From NCBI RefSeq assembly GCF_009469695.1, contig NZ_SSSR01000004.1, positions 62,001-126,000 on the forward strand: 64,000 bases of DNA, written 5' to 3'. This stretch comes from Propionivibrio limicola. GTDB lineage: Bacteria > Pseudomonadota > Gammaproteobacteria > Burkholderiales > Rhodocyclaceae. The notes beneath the pieces are model-generated. The model saw only the letters and a program-made list of their open reading frames with translations, did no database searches and was not told the origin of the DNA. Made by a program: the position numbers and the translations under genes. This document shows, piece after piece, positions 1 to 11,175 of this stretch (its first letter is position 1; each line of letters begins with the position of its first letter).

Positions 1-54
1 GAGTGCGCAATTCTGCGTATTATCGGTTCCGCTCCCTCCGGCGATAATGTCCGC

Positions 55-927
55 ATGAATCCGCATTCCGTCCTCCAGCCGCCGACGCCCCCCACGCTAT
101 CGCCGGTCTGGCACGCCAAGCTACACCTTGGTTTCGTAAGCAGCGATGGCCGCACCGTGCTGCGCGAGAACCGGCACGCCGGCCCCTTGCGCGTGCAGAA
201 GGCGCTGCATCCGGAGGGCGAGGCGGTGTGTCAGGCGATTGTGCTGCATCCGCCGTCGGGCATTGCCGGGGGCGACCAGTTGCTGATCAACGTCCATGTC
301 GGCCCTCAGGCCCACGCGCAACTCACCACGCCGGGCGCGGGCAAGTGGTATCGCTCGGGCGGTGCCGATGCCTCGCAAACACTCGATTTCACCGTCGCCG
401 ATCAGGCCATTCTCGAATGGCTGCCGCAGGAGACGATTGTGTTCGACGGTGCCAAAAGCCGCATGGAAACGAAGGTGCTGCTCGGCGAGGGCAGCCGCTA
501 TCTCGGCTGGGAAATCCTCTGCCTTGGCCGCAGCGCCTCCGGGGAACGTTTCGACCACGGCCACATCGGCCTGCACACGCGCATTGAGCGCCATGGCCAG
601 CCGCTGTGGCTGGAACGCGGCCGCATCGAAGGAGCTGACCCGATGCTCGCCAGCGTCGCCGGCTGGGCCGGGGCGAGCGTCGGCGGCACGCTGCTAGCGA
701 CCTTGCAGCCTGGCGACGAGATCGCCGCGCTGCTGGAAACCTGCCGCTCCATCGCCCCCGCCGACGGAGCCGAACACGCGCTGACCGCCTTGCCGAATCT
801 GCTCGTCGCCCGCTATCTTGGACATAACAGCGAGGCGGCGCGCCTGTGGTTCGCCGCGCTCTGGCAAAGCCTTCGCCCGGCCCTGCTCGGCCGCCCCGCC
901 CTGACACCCCGCATCTGGAACACCTGA
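55..927 (+). CDS. ureD: Urease accessory protein UreD
   Basis: UreD is the scaffold that binds the apo-urease trimer and recruits UreF and UreG for nickel insertion in the cytoplasm. The 290-residue length is normal for the family. The N-terminal half carries recognisable UreD stretches: [12 protein letters not shown] near residue 65, [10 protein letters not shown] near 92 and [12 protein letters not shown] near 122. It is the first gene of an eight-gene urease cluster, 22 bases ahead of ureA. The ATG at 55 is the only well-placed start seen. The 54 bases upstream are too short to judge a promoter. Identification is firm from both sequence and context. Confidence 0.95.
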   Translation: MNPHSVLQPPTPPTLSPVWHAKLHLGFVSSDGRTVLRENRHAGPLRVQKALHPEGEAVCQAIVLHPPSGIAGGDQLLINVHVGPQAHAQLTTPGAGKWYRSGGADASQTLDFTVADQAILEWLPQETIVFDGAKSRMETKVLLGEGSRYLGWEILCLGRSASGERFDHGHIGLHTRIERHGQPLWLERGRIEGADPMLASVAGWAGASVGGTLLATLQPGDEIAALLETCRSIAPADGAEHALTALPNLLVARYLGHNSEAARLWFAALWQSLRPALLGRPALTPRIWNT

Positions 928-949
928 ATTTCCCTCACAAGGAGCCCGT

Positions 950-1252
950 ATGGAACTCACCCCCCGCGAAAAAGACAAGCTGCTCATTTTCACCGCCGGC
1001 CTGCTCGCCGAACGGCGCCGTGCGCGCGGCTTGAAACTCAACTACCCAGAAGCCATCGCGCTGATCACCTGCGCGATCATGGAAGGCGCCCGCGACGGCA
1101 AGAGCGTCGCCGAGCTGATGAGCGAGGGCACGAAAGTGCTGAGCCGCGCCGACGTGATGGACGGCATCGCCGAGATGATTCCGGAGATTCAGGTCGAAGC
1201 CACCTTCCCCGACGGCACCAAGCTCGTCACCGTTCACCACCCTATCGTCTGA
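950..1252 (+). CDS. ureA: Urease gamma subunit UreA
   Basis: This is the smallest structural subunit of the (alpha-beta-gamma)3 nickel urease, which hydrolyses urea to ammonia and carbamate. At 100 residues it has the standard length of the separate gamma subunit. It opens with the typical [14 protein letters not shown] and contains [14 protein letters not shown] and the C-terminal [13 protein letters not shown]. An AAGGAG ribosome-binding site lies just before the ATG at 950. It sits between ureD and ureJ and is co-directional with the whole cluster. Confidence 0.97.
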   Translation: MELTPREKDKLLIFTAGLLAERRRARGLKLNYPEAIALITCAIMEGARDGKSVAELMSEGTKVLSRADVMDGIAEMIPEIQVEATFPDGTKLVTVHHPIV

Positions 1253-1267
1253 CCCGAGGAGTTCATC

Positions 1268-1840
1268 ATGTCCAAACGCTTCCTTCCCCTGCTGCTTGCC
1301 GCCCTGCCGCTCGCCGCTTTTGCCCACACCGGCCACGGCGATCACGGTTTCGTGGATGGTTTCGCCCATCCCTTCCTCGGCCTCGATCACCTGCTGGCGA
1401 TGCTGCTCGTCGGCGTCTGGAGCGTCATGCATGCGAAGACGGCACGGCAGGTCTGGCAAGCACCGGCAACCTTCATCGCCCTGCTCGCCACCGGCGCCAT
1501 GCTCGGCCAGCACGGCATCGTCGTGCCGCAACTCGAACCGCTCGTCGCCGCTTCGGTGCTGGTGCTCGGCGTGATGCTGGCGGCGCCGTTCCGCATGCAC
1601 GCCTCCGCCGCTCTCGCGGTCATCGGCGGCTTCGCGCTCTTTCACGGCATGGCGCACGGCGGCGAACTGCAACAAGGCTCGACGATCATGGCCGGCATCG
1701 TGCTCGGCTCGGCCGTGCTGCACGGCATCGGCATGGGCTTCGCCCACGTCGTACTGAAAAACCGTCCGACACTGGCGCTGCGTCTCGGCCAACTCGTTGC
1801 CGTGATTGGCGGCGGGCTCGTTCTCTCCACTGTTCTGTGA
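1268..1840 (+). CDS. ureJ: HupE/UreJ family nickel transporter-like membrane protein
   Basis: The 190-residue polytopic membrane protein belongs to the HupE/UreJ family, which is thought to help nickel cross the membrane for urease or hydrogenase. It has a cleavable-looking signal peptide (residues 1-19, ending AAFA) followed by HTGHGDHGF. It then shows the family signature [13 protein letters not shown] near residue 36 and a second His motif [10 protein letters not shown] near 125. Several hydrophobic segments follow. It sits between ureA and ureB, with a GAGGAG-type ribosome-binding site. Nickel transport by this copy is inferred from the family and context. The stop codon overlaps the region just before the ureB start. 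Confidence 0.9.
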   Translation: MSKRFLPLLLAALPLAAFAHTGHGDHGFVDGFAHPFLGLDHLLAMLLVGVWSVMHAKTARQVWQAPATFIALLATGAMLGQHGIVVPQLEPLVAASVLVLGVMLAAPFRMHASAALAVIGGFALFHGMAHGGELQQGSTIMAGIVLGSAVLHGIGMGFAHVVLKNRPTLALRLGQLVAVIGGGLVLSTVL

Positions 1841-1848
1841 GGCCGAAA

Positions 1849-2150
1849 ATGATCCCCGGAGAAATGCTCGTCGAAGCCGGCGAACTCGAACTCAACGCCG
1901 GCCGCCCGACGCTGACGCTGGTCGTCGCCAACACCGGAGACCGGCCGATCCAGGTCGGTTCGCACTACCACTTCTTTGAAACCAACGCCGCGCTGTCCTT
2001 CGACCGCGAAGCCGCCAGAGGCTTCCGGCTCGACATCGCCGCCGGCACCGCCGTGCGCTTCGAACCGGGCCAGACGCGCACCATCCAACTCGTCGCGCTG
2101 GCTGGCGAACGCCAGGTCTACGGCTTTCGGGGCATGATTCAGGGGGCCTT

Positions 2151-2154
<4 letters not shown>
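1849..2154 (+). CDS. ureB: Urease beta subunit UreB
   Basis: This is the urease beta subunit, which packs against UreA and UreC in the trimer. The ATG at 1849 gives [13 protein letters not shown], matching the family N-terminus. An in-frame GTG at 1837 would add only four atypical residues. The resulting 101-residue length is standard. Diagnostic stretches are [35 protein letters not shown] and the C-terminal VYGFRG. Its stop overlaps the ureC start (ATGA at 2151-2154), which suggests translational coupling of the two subunits. Confidence 0.97.
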
Positions 2155-3857
<1,703 letters not shown>

Positions 3858-4454
3858 ATGATCCATCTCATGCTGATCCTCAACCACCGCACCCAACTGC
3901 CGGCGACCGATTCGGTATCGCTGGCGTACGACGAACGCAAACGCAGCCGCCTCAAAGTAACGCTCGCCTCAGGCAAGGAGGCCGGGATTTTTCTCGAGCG
4001 CGGCGACCACCTGCACGGCGGCGACCGGCTGCAGGCCGAGGACTCGACCGTCGTTGTCGAAATTCTCGCCGCCCAGGAAAAGCTGATCGAAGCCACCGCC
4101 GATACGCCGCTGCTCTTCGCCCGCGCCGCCTACCACCTCGGCAACCGGCATGTGCCGGTGCAGATTCTGCCGAACACGAACGGCGGCACGCTGCGCTTCC
4201 AGACCGACCACGTACTGGCCGAAATGGTCAAGGGGCTGGGCTGCACGGTGGCCGAAACCGAAGCGCCGTTTCAGCCGGAATCAGGCGCCTATGGTTCGCA
4301 AGGAGGCCATCACCATGGTCACGGCCACGATCATGGTGACGAACATGCGCATCACAGCGAGGAGCACGCCCGCCTGCACAACCCCGGCCACGGCCCGCAC
4401 CGCTCAATGCCGAAGATCCACGAGTTCAACAATTTCAAACCGGCGAAGTCGTGA
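3858..4454 (+). CDS. ureE: Urease nickel metallochaperone UreE
   Basis: UreE delivers nickel to the UreD-UreF-UreG-urease complex. This copy has 198 residues with the UreE core (LILNHRT near the start, SGKEAGIFLERGDHLHGGD, AYHLGNRHVPVQI). It also has a long C-terminal tail of about 40 residues very rich in His, with alternating His-Gly, His-Asp and His-Glu, typical of nickel-storing UreE. The start may be the ATG at 3858, directly after the ureC stop, or the ATG at 3870, which gives MLILNHR. The stop overlaps the GTG start of ureF. Confidence 0.96.
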   Translation: MIHLMLILNHRTQLPATDSVSLAYDERKRSRLKVTLASGKEAGIFLERGDHLHGGDRLQAEDSTVVVEILAAQEKLIEATADTPLLFARAAYHLGNRHVPVQILPNTNGGTLRFQTDHVLAEMVKGLGCTVAETEAPFQPESGAYGSQGGHHHGHGHDHGDEHAHHSEEHARLHNPGHGPHRSMPKIHEFNNFKPAKS

Positions 4455-5143
4455 CCACATTGTCGTCTCTGGCACTGATTCGCCTCATGCAACTGGTCAG
4501 CCCGGCCCTGCCGGTCGGCGCCTACACCTATTCGCAAGGCTTGGAATGGGCCGTCGAGTCCGGGCGCATCCGCGACGAAACGGGCGCCGGCGCGTGGATC
4601 GGCGATCTCATGCGGCACGGCATCGGCCGCTTCGAGGCGCCGCTGGTGGCAGCGCTGATACGCCATTGGTCCGTTGGCAACTCCGCTGAAATCGCCCGCC
4701 TCAACGCCGACTTTCTGGCCAGCCGCGAATCCGCCGAACTGCGCGCCGAAACGCTGCAGATGGGCTTTTCGCTCAACCGCCTGCTGGCCGACCTGCGCGA
4801 CCCGGCGCTGGACAACTTGCGCAGCGGCCTTGCCGACTTGCCCGAAATCGCCTTCCCGACCGTCTGGTCCGGCCTCGCCGCCGCCTGGCAGATCGACCGG
4901 CAGACGGCCGTTGTCGGTTATCTCTGGGCCTGGGCCGAAAACCAGGTGATGGCCGCGCTCAAGGCCGTGCCGCTCGGCCAGGCATCCGGCCAGCGTCTGC
5001 TGGCCGAACTCGGGCAAGCGGTGCCGCCGATTGCGGCCACGGCCCTCACGCTGCCCGAAAGCGACTGGTCAAACCTGACCCCGGCGTTCGCGCTCTGCTG
5101 CGCCCGTCACGAAACCCAATATTCCCGACTTTTCCGATCGTAA
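4451..5143 (+). CDS. ureF: Urease accessory protein UreF
   Basis: UreF is an all-helical accessory protein that bridges UreD and UreG and gates GTP-dependent nickel transfer. The 230-residue protein shows family stretches: [20 protein letters not shown] near the N-terminus, [25 protein letters not shown] and, near the end, [18 protein letters not shown]. The likely start is the GTG at 4451, overlapping the ureE stop as GTGA. It is followed after 4 bases by ureG, so the last three accessory genes are tightly coupled. Confidence 0.95.
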   Translation: MTTLSSLALIRLMQLVSPALPVGAYTYSQGLEWAVESGRIRDETGAGAWIGDLMRHGIGRFEAPLVAALIRHWSVGNSAEIARLNADFLASRESAELRAETLQMGFSLNRLLADLRDPALDNLRSGLADLPEIAFPTVWSGLAAAWQIDRQTAVVGYLWAWAENQVMAALKAVPLGQASGQRLLAELGQAVPPIAATALTLPESDWSNLTPAFALCCARHETQYSRLFRS

Positions 5144-5147
5144 TCAC

Positions 5148-5774
5148 ATGAACACAAAAACCACTTCCCGCACTTCCCCCTTGCGCGTCGGCATCGGCGG
5201 CCCCGTCGGCTCCGGCAAGACCGCGCTGACACTGGCCCTCTGCCAGGCGCTGCGCGACCAGATCGACATGGCCGTCGTCACCAACGACATCTACACTGCC
5301 GAAGACGCCAAGTTCCTCGTTAACCACTCGGCGCTGCCGCCCGAGCGCATCATGGGCGTCGAAACCGGTGGCTGCCCGCACACAGCGATCCGCGAGGACG
5401 CTTCGATCAACCTCGAAGCCATCGACCGTCTGCAACGCGCTTTCCCCAACGTACAGCTGATCCTCGTCGAATCGGGCGGCGACAACCTCGCGGCCACCTT
5501 CTCGCCCGAGTTGTCCGATTTGACGATTTACGTCATCGACGTCGCCGCCGGCGAGAAAATCCCGCGCAAGGGCGGCCCCGGCATCACCAAATCCGACCTG
5601 CTGGTGATCAACAAGATCGACCTCGCGCCGATGGTCGGCGCCTCGCTGGAGGTCATGGCGCAGGATGCCAAGGCGCAGCGCGGCACGCGGCCGTTCGTTT
5701 TCTCCAATCTGAAAACCGGCGAAGGGCTCGACAAGATCATCGCCTTCATCCGCGAACGCGGCATGCTCGACTAA
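5148..5774 (+). CDS. ureG: Urease accessory GTPase UreG
   Basis: UreG is a SIMIBI-class GTPase that powers nickel delivery to urease. The 208-residue protein has the P-loop GPVGSGKT (residues 18-25), the switch region [11 protein letters not shown], the Cys-Pro-His nickel-binding motif [13 protein letters not shown] and the conserved [16 protein letters not shown]. It also has the base-recognition motif NKIDLA. It is the last gene of the urease cluster. The next gene, pgeF, converges on it with only four bases between stops. No clear terminator is seen in that gap. Confidence 0.98.
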   Translation: MNTKTTSRTSPLRVGIGGPVGSGKTALTLALCQALRDQIDMAVVTNDIYTAEDAKFLVNHSALPPERIMGVETGGCPHTAIREDASINLEAIDRLQRAFPNVQLILVESGGDNLAATFSPELSDLTIYVIDVAAGEKIPRKGGPGITKSDLLVINKIDLAPMVGASLEVMAQDAKAQRGTRPFVFSNLKTGEGLDKIIAFIRERGMLD

Positions 5775-5778
5775 AAAC

Positions 5779-6549
5779 TCAGTCGCGATCGAGCCAGATC
5801 ATCGACGCCATGCGGCCGGTCTGGCCGTCGCGCCGGTAGGAGAAGAAGCGTTCGCGGTCGGTGACGGTGCAAAAATCGCCACCGAATACTTTCCGCACGC
5901 CTTGTTGCGCCAGCCTTTGCCGCGCCAGCAGGTAAATATCGGCCAGCCATTTTCCGTCGCCGCCTTCGGACGACGGCCGAAAAGCCACAGCGGCCTCGGG
6001 CGTTCGCGCCATGAACGCTGCCCGCACTTCGCTGCCAACTTCAAAGGCGTCCGGCCCGATCGCCGGCCCAAGGTAGGCCAGAATCTCGCCCGCAGGAACG
6101 CGCATGGCGGCGATCGTTTCTTCCAGAATGCCGGCGAGCAGGCCCCGCCAGCCGGCATGTGCGGCCGCAACGACCGTTCCCGCCGTGTCACAAAAAAGCA
6201 CCGGCAGGCAGTCGGCCGTCATTGCCGTGCAGACAACGCTGGGCGCACGCGCCCAAGCAGCATCGGCCTCGGGCGGCACAACCGCCGCCAGGTGGATCGC
6301 CGCATCGACAACGCTTGTCCCATGCACCTGATTGAGCCAGACGGGAGGCGCGCCAACGGCTTCGGCGACGAGCACGCGATTGGCCGCCACGGCGCGGGGG
6401 TCATCGCCCACATGGTCGCCGAGGTTGAGGCTGGCATAGGGCCCCGTGCTCACACCGCCGCGCCGCGTCGTGATCAGGCTGCGCACGCCCGACGGGGCCG
6501 GCCACGCCGGGATAATCAGCGCGTCCGGCGCCGGCGCGTTAGTCGACAT
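5779..6549 (-). CDS. pgeF: Multicopper-polyphenol-oxidase-fold purine nucleoside phosphorylase (YfiH/PgeF)
   Basis: A YfiH/LACC1-family protein of about 256 residues. The family acts on purine nucleosides, and the E. coli member also corrects peptidoglycan errors. The zinc-site motifs are all visible: NQVHG, TADCLPVLF and AAHAGWRGLLAGI, followed by YLGPAIG. I place the start at the ATG at 6549 (MSTNAPAPD). The open frame extends upstream to 6627 only inside rluD. The start overlaps the 3' end of rluD by 11 bases, a common rluD-yfiH arrangement that suggests one transcript. Confidence 0.92.
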   Translation of the reverse strand: MSTNAPAPDALIIPAWPAPSGVRSLITTRRGGVSTGPYASLNLGDHVGDDPRAVAANRVLVAEAVGAPPVWLNQVHGTSVVDAAIHLAAVVPPEADAAWARAPSVVCTAMTADCLPVLFCDTAGTVVAAAHAGWRGLLAGILEETIAAMRVPAGEILAYLGPAIGPDAFEVGSEVRAAFMARTPEAAVAFRPSSEGGDGKWLADIYLLARQRLAQQGVRKVFGGDFCTVTDRERFFSYRRDGQTGRMASMIWLDRD

Positions 6550-7672
6550 CGTCCTCATCCTCGCCGCTGTCGCCGTAGGCGTAGATGATTTCCGGGCCGT
6601 CTTCAAATTCGTCGTCCCAATCCTCATCCTCTTCTTCGGCCAACGCCTTGGCCTCGAAGGCCAGCATCCGCGCCATCTCGATAATCTCAGCCATGTCTTC
6701 GGGCAAACTGGACCGCCAGAGCATCGGCTTTCCGGTCAACGGATGCACGAATCCGAGCCGACGGGCATGCAGCGCCTGCCTCGGGAACTCCGGGCCGATC
6801 GGCACGCGGCTCGCGCCACCGCCGTAGACGGGATCGCCGACGAGCGGATGACCGATCGACGTCATATGCACGCGAATCTGGTGCGTGCGTCCGGTTTCCA
6901 GCGCGCATTCGACGAGCGTGCAGTCAATGAAGCGCTCGACGACGCGATAATGCGTCCGCGCGGGTTTCCCCGACTTGACGACGGCCATTTTCGTCCGCTG
7001 CGTCGAATGGCGGCCAATCGGCGCATCGACGGTGCCGCCCCTTTCAACCGCCCCGCGCACCAGCGCCTGGTAGTAGCGCTTGACGGTCCGCGCCTGCAAC
7101 TGGCGGACAAGGTCGGTCTGCGCTTCCAGCGTCTTGGCGACGACCATCAGGCCGGTCGTGTCCTTGTCGAGCCGGTGCACAATGCCGGCGCGCGGCACCC
7201 TTTCCAGCGCTGGTGCATGATGCAACAGGGCGTTGAGCAGCGTGCCGCTCCAGTTGCCGCTGCCCGGATGGACGACCAGACCGGCCGGCTTGTCGATGAT
7301 CAGGATCGCTTCGTCCTCATGCACGACGTTGAGCGGGATGTCTTCCGGCCGGGACGACAGGCTATGCTCGTCCAGCGCCTCGACCACCTCGATGGTTTCG
7401 CCGCCCCACAACTTGTGCTTCGTCTCGGTCACCGCTTCGCCATTCACGAAAACCCGGCCTTCGCGGACCCACCCTTGCAGACGGCTGCGCGAATGTTGCG
7501 GGCATAGCTGCGCCAGCCCCTGATCAAGCCGCCGCCCGCCCCAATCGGGCGGAACGTTCAGAGTTAGCCTGGGGCTTGCGCTATAATCGGTGCGCTTGTT
7601 TTGCGCATCGGCGCTCCCGCCATTACTGCCGGTCGCCTCGATATCAATTTTCTTTTGTGGATTTTTCATCAT
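6539..7672 (-). CDS. rluD: 23S rRNA pseudouridine synthase RluD
   Basis: RluD makes pseudouridines in helix 69 of 23S rRNA. The protein has an N-terminal S4-like RNA-binding domain (RRLDQGLAQLCPQHSRSRLQ...GRVFVNG) and the catalytic loop HRLDKDTTGLMVVAKT with the essential Asp. It ends in an unusual tail of about 35 residues made mostly of Asp and Glu. The only ATG starts compatible with the domain are at 7669 and 7672; no ATG, GTG or TTG occurs in the stretch between them and the S4 domain. The 7672 start shares its bases with the divergent bamD start. Length 377 residues, against 326 in E. coli, because of extra sequence at both ends. Confidence 0.92.
   Translation of the reverse strand: MMKNPQKKIDIEATGSNGGSADAQNKRTDYSASPRLTLNVPPDWGGRRLDQGLAQLCPQHSRSRLQGWVREGRVFVNGEAVTETKHKLWGGETIEVVEALDEHSLSSRPEDIPLNVVHEDEAILIIDKPAGLVVHPGSGNWSGTLLNALLHHAPALERVPRAGIVHRLDKDTTGLMVVAKTLEAQTDLVRQLQARTVKRYYQALVRGAVERGGTVDAPIGRHSTQRTKMAVVKSGKPARTHYRVVERFIDCTLVECALETGRTHQIRVHMTSIGHPLVGDPVYGGGASRVPIGPEFPRQALHARRLGFVHPLTGKPMLWRSSLPEDMAEIIEMARMLAFEAKALAEEEDEDWDDEFEDGPEIIYAYGDSGEDEDDVD
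7583..7588 (+). promoter_or_regulatory. Probable -10 element of the bamD promoter
   Basis: A perfect TATAAT lies about 83 bases before the bamD ATG, in a GCGCTATAATCGGTG context. No good -35 hexamer is present; the best, TTCAGA, is spaced 19 bases away. The site lies inside the presumed coding sequence of the divergent rluD N-terminus. Assignment is inference from sequence. Confidence 0.5.
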
Positions 7673-8465
7673 GCGTAGTTTAGCGGTTATTGCGGCGCTT
7701 TTCCTCGCCACGCTCATGGCGGGCTGCGGACTTCTTCCCGAAGTGAAGGATGAAACGATTGGCTGGTCGGCCAACAAGCTCTATACCTCGGCCAAGGATT
7801 CGCTGAATGAAGGTTCCTACGAAACAGCAATCACCTATTACGAAAAACTCGAATCGCGCTATCCCTATGGCCGCTTCGCCCAGCAGGCGCAAATCGACAT
7901 CGCTTACGCCTACTGGAAATCCGACGAACGCGAGTCGGCGATTGCCGCCTGCGACCGCTTCATCAAACTGCATCCGAACCACCCGAATGTCGATTACGTT
8001 TACTACCTGCGCGGCTTGGTCAACTTCAACGAGGATCTCGGACTGCTCGGGCAAATCAGCCAGCAAGACATGACCGAGCGCGACCCGAAAACCGCCCGCG
8101 AATCGTTCGAGGCCTTCCGCGAGTTGATCACCCGTTTTCCGGACAGCAAGTACACGCCCGACGCCAGATTGCGCATGACCTACCTCGTCAACGCGCTGGC
8201 TTCACTTGAAGTCCACGTCGCCCGCTACTACATGAAACGGGGCGCTTATCTGGCCGCTGTGAATCGCGCCCAGTACGTCGTCAAGAGCTACCCGGACGTT
8301 CCGGCCACCGAGGAAGCGTTGTTCATCATGGTCAAGGCCTACGACCTGCTCGGCATGAACGATCTGCGCGATGACGCTGAACGCGTCATGCGCAAGAACT
8401 TCCCGGACAGCGTTTATTACACCCGCGGACTGAATCGTCCGGAACCGTGGTGGAAGCTCTGGTAA
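7671..8465 (+). CDS. bamD: Outer membrane assembly lipoprotein BamD (ComL)
   Basis: BamD is the essential lipoprotein partner of BamA in outer-membrane protein insertion. The 264-residue protein begins with a lipoprotein signal peptide ending LMAGC (Cys19 is the lipidation site). It then has TPR-like helices (ETAITYYEKLESRYPYGRFA, AIAACDRFIKLHPNHPNVDY, VNRAQYVVKSYPDVPATEEAL) typical of the family. The ATG at 7671 is chosen because it starts directly before the signal peptide. A longer in-frame opening from 7590 would bury the signal. It is divergent from rluD and followed by a hairpin terminator. Confidence 0.96.
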   Translation: MRSLAVIAALFLATLMAGCGLLPEVKDETIGWSANKLYTSAKDSLNEGSYETAITYYEKLESRYPYGRFAQQAQIDIAYAYWKSDERESAIAACDRFIKLHPNHPNVDYVYYLRGLVNFNEDLGLLGQISQQDMTERDPKTARESFEAFRELITRFPDSKYTPDARLRMTYLVNALASLEVHVARYYMKRGAYLAAVNRAQYVVKSYPDVPATEEALFIMVKAYDLLGMNDLRDDAERVMRKNFPDSVYYTRGLNRPEPWWKLW

Positions 8466-8480
8466 GAAGAGCGAAGCAAA

Positions 8481-8514
8481 CAACACGGGCGGCCACGGTC
8501 GCCCGTTGTCTTTA
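8481..8514 (+). terminator. Rho-independent terminator after bamD
   Basis: A GC-rich hairpin (CGGGCG paired with CGCCCG, extended by CAAC/GTTG with one bulge) is followed by a short T-rich stretch. It lies 16 bases after the bamD stop and between convergent genes, so it may act on both strands. Confidence 0.65.
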
Positions 8515-8528
8515 TCGCCCCCTTTCCA

Positions 8529-10949
8529 TCACCCCGACTGCTTGATCGCCAGCAACGCCTGATTGCGGAGCGTTCGCAGCAGTGAAAGCTCCTTTTCCGG
8601 AATGACGATTTCGCTGGCGTTGTCGCAATCAGCGTAAATCATGGCGACCGGATTTCCCTTGATGCACAACGGGAAAATCACGAAGGTGCCGGCATTCACA
8701 CCTCGCCGGAACCAGTCCGGGATGCGCCCGACGATCTTCGGATCATCGGTATCGGTAATCAGGATATCGACGTTTTTCGACAGCGCCGCGTGGAAAATAT
8801 CTGGAGCGAAGGCCAGCGAGAAATTGAAGCGCTTGGCAATTTCCTGCGCATCCGGCCCGAAACCGAAACGTCCCACCATCGCGTTCTTCTTGGCGTCGCG
8901 AACGCACAGAACGACACGCTTGAATCCTTTGGCCCGGTACATGGTTTCGAGGATGATGCGCAGCACATCGTTGAGCTTGAAGTTTTCCTCGACCAAGGTG
9001 TTACTGATGTCCTGAATACCGGCCATCAGGATGGCTTCAGGGTTGCCGGTTGCGGTGGGCGTGGCCTCGTCCTCCCCGCCCGGGAGCGGTGGGCTACCTG
9101 GCGCACCGGCCGGCACCGCTTCACTCAGGATGGTTCCGGCGGTATGGGTTATGACCGGTGCGCCGCCCGCCTCGCCCGGAGCATTTTCCTTTGCCGCCTT
9201 TCCGCCCCAGGCGCGCATTTGCCGGGCAAACGATGACTGCTTCAGATTCAGGCCGATGATCCCGGCGAATTGGGAAACTTCCTGGAACGAACTCTCCATC
9301 GTCTCGCGCAACACTTGCTCGCTGAGCAGGACATTCTCGCCGTAGCGCGCGATGGCCTTTTGCAATGCCTTGGTCTGCAGATCCGGTGGCACATCCGAAA
9401 TCAGCGCACACAATTCATTCGAAAAAGCCGACAGCACGCGCATTTTCTCCTCGCTCGTCGCCGCCTTGCGGACGGTTCCGGACGGCAGCCGGCGCATGCT
9501 GTTCACGATCAGGCCGGGAAACCCCCAGGTACGCGCAATCGCGATGCCCAGTTCTTCGAACGAAATTCCGAGCACCTGCAGCGTGGCGGCTTCCTCACTG
9601 CACGACTTTTGCTCGACGACACGCCGGATTTCATCGCTCTCTTCGGGAAAGTAATACTGGCAAAGCAGGCGGCCGAGATTGTGGAACATCGAGCAGATGA
9701 AAAGCTGCTCGGCATCGCGGGTGCCGGACTTGACGCTGATGTCTTTGGCCAGGATGCCCGCCAGATTGGCACGCAGGAATTCTTCCTTGAGCTGATTGGC
9801 GTTCCCCTTGTTTTGCAGATGCTCGAACAGCAGGACGGTTACGGCGATATTGCGCACCGCATCGAATCCGAGCACGAGCACGGCGCGCGAAATCGTGCTG
9901 ATATTGCCGCCACCGGCCTGGCGATAATAGGCCGAATTGACGAGACGCAAGATCTTGTTGGTCAGCGAGAAATCTCTCAGGATCGAGCTCGACAGATTGG
10001 CGATGCTCTCCTTTTCCGAACCGGCAATTTTGTTGATCGTGCTGACCGACTCGGACAGCGCCGGAAAATCGCTCTTGTGCCGCATGCGCCGGAGCAGGAA
10101 ATCAATCGTGCTCTGTTTCGCATCGGCCGAGGCTGCGACTTCCCCATCCCGCGCAAGGTAATGATCAATCGCATCGCGCATTTGCCCGATGGTCGCAAAG
10201 CGTTGTTCGGGATCGCGGGCAATTGCCTTGTAGAGCAGGCTTGCCAGTTCATCGTCGAGTTCGATGCCCGATTTTTCGGGAATCCGGATGTCTTTGTCGG
10301 TAATCCGGCGCATCGATTCGTGAATGTCTTTCCCTTGCACGGCGCGCTGCCCGGTCAGCAGTTCGTAGAAGACGAGGCCCACCGAAAAGACATCCGAGCC
10401 TTCGGTATTTTCACGCTGGGTGATGTACTCCGGTGCCATATAGGCCGGCGTTCCCATGAATTCCTTGCTGTTCGCCTGCGCTTCCGTCCGCGCCGCGATG
10501 CCGAAATCCATGACGCGTGGCATGCCGGCGTCGTCGATGAGAATGTTGCTCGGCTTGATGTCGCGATGGATGATTCCCGCCGCGTGGGCATGAGCAATCG
10601 CATCGAGCACCGGCCGCAGGATGGCAATGGCTTTGACCGTCGTCAGGCGGCCGCTTTCCCTGAGGTAATCAACCAGGTTCTTGCCGGGCACGTACTCGAA
10701 AACGAGATAAAGATCCCCCCGTTCTTCGCCCGCCTCGAAAATCGGCACGATATTCGGATGACGCAACTGGCTGACCATGCGCGCCTCCGCAAGAAGTTGC
10801 TGGTTCTTTTGCCGGTCAGGGTTGGAAAAATGCAGCGTCTTGATCGCCACTTCCCGCTCGAGGTGCGGGTCGCGTGCAAGATAAACAACGCTTTGCGCCC
10901 CTCTGCCGAGTTCCCGAATGATCCCGAAGCGCCCGATGTGTTTGCCCAT
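8529..10949 (-). CDS. Ser/Thr protein kinase - HDOD - GAF fusion protein
   Basis: An 806-residue multidomain signalling protein. Residues 8-270 form a Hanks-type kinase with a glycine-rich loop (GRGAQSVV, 15-22), VAIK Lys37, HRDIKPSN (128-135), DFG (148-150) and APE (172-174), so it looks active. Residues about 285-500 form an HDOD domain (SILRDFSLTNKILRLVNSAY; AVLVLGFDAVRNI). A linker rich in Pro, Gly and Ala follows, then a C-terminal GAF-like sensor (about 640-806). There is no transmembrane segment, so it is probably cytoplasmic. It is divergent from a chemoreceptor. The substrate is unknown. Domain calls are confident; the role is not. Confidence 0.88.
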   Translation of the reverse strand: MGKHIGRFGIIRELGRGAQSVVYLARDPHLEREVAIKTLHFSNPDRQKNQQLLAEARMVSQLRHPNIVPIFEAGEERGDLYLVFEYVPGKNLVDYLRESGRLTTVKAIAILRPVLDAIAHAHAAGIIHRDIKPSNILIDDAGMPRVMDFGIAARTEAQANSKEFMGTPAYMAPEYITQRENTEGSDVFSVGLVFYELLTGQRAVQGKDIHESMRRITDKDIRIPEKSGIELDDELASLLYKAIARDPEQRFATIGQMRDAIDHYLARDGEVAASADAKQSTIDFLLRRMRHKSDFPALSESVSTINKIAGSEKESIANLSSSILRDFSLTNKILRLVNSAYYRQAGGGNISTISRAVLVLGFDAVRNIAVTVLLFEHLQNKGNANQLKEEFLRANLAGILAKDISVKSGTRDAEQLFICSMFHNLGRLLCQYYFPEESDEIRRVVEQKSCSEEAATLQVLGISFEELGIAIARTWGFPGLIVNSMRRLPSGTVRKAATSEEKMRVLSAFSNELCALISDVPPDLQTKALQKAIARYGENVLLSEQVLRETMESSFQEVSQFAGIIGLNLKQSSFARQMRAWGGKAAKENAPGEAGGAPVITHTAGTILSEAVPAGAPGSPPLPGGEDEATPTATGNPEAILMAGIQDISNTLVEENFKLNDVLRIILETMYRAKGFKRVVLCVRDAKKNAMVGRFGFGPDAQEIAKRFNFSLAFAPDIFHAALSKNVDILITDTDDPKIVGRIPDWFRRGVNAGTFVIFPLCIKGNPVAMIYADCDNASEIVIPEKELSLLRTLRNQALLAIKQSG

Positions 10950-11175
10950 TCTATGTTTCTATCAATTGAGTCCGAGTATTTCCTGTGGCCGATATCCGCC
11001 CTTCTTTTGATGCGAAAGATCGGTACGTCCGAGGCAAGGCCGCGATAGTAACTATTTTCCGGAACGCATTGCACGTATCTGCGTTTGAATGTAAGAATTT
11101 GTTCAGAAATTTCCGTACCGGTTATTTTTGCTTCGAGTCTGCCAGGTTCGAGTTTTCAACCTAAGAAGGATCGCC

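Noticed and set aside
10980-11000. A GCCGATAT sequence upstream of the chemoreceptor that resembles a sigma-28 -10 element
   Set aside because: No matching TAAA-type -35 at the right spacing, and it lies about 180 bases from the start codon.
9270-11048. A plus-strand open frame of about 592 codons opposite the kinase-HDOD gene
   Set aside because: It mirrors codon bias of the real gene on the other strand and shows no domain.
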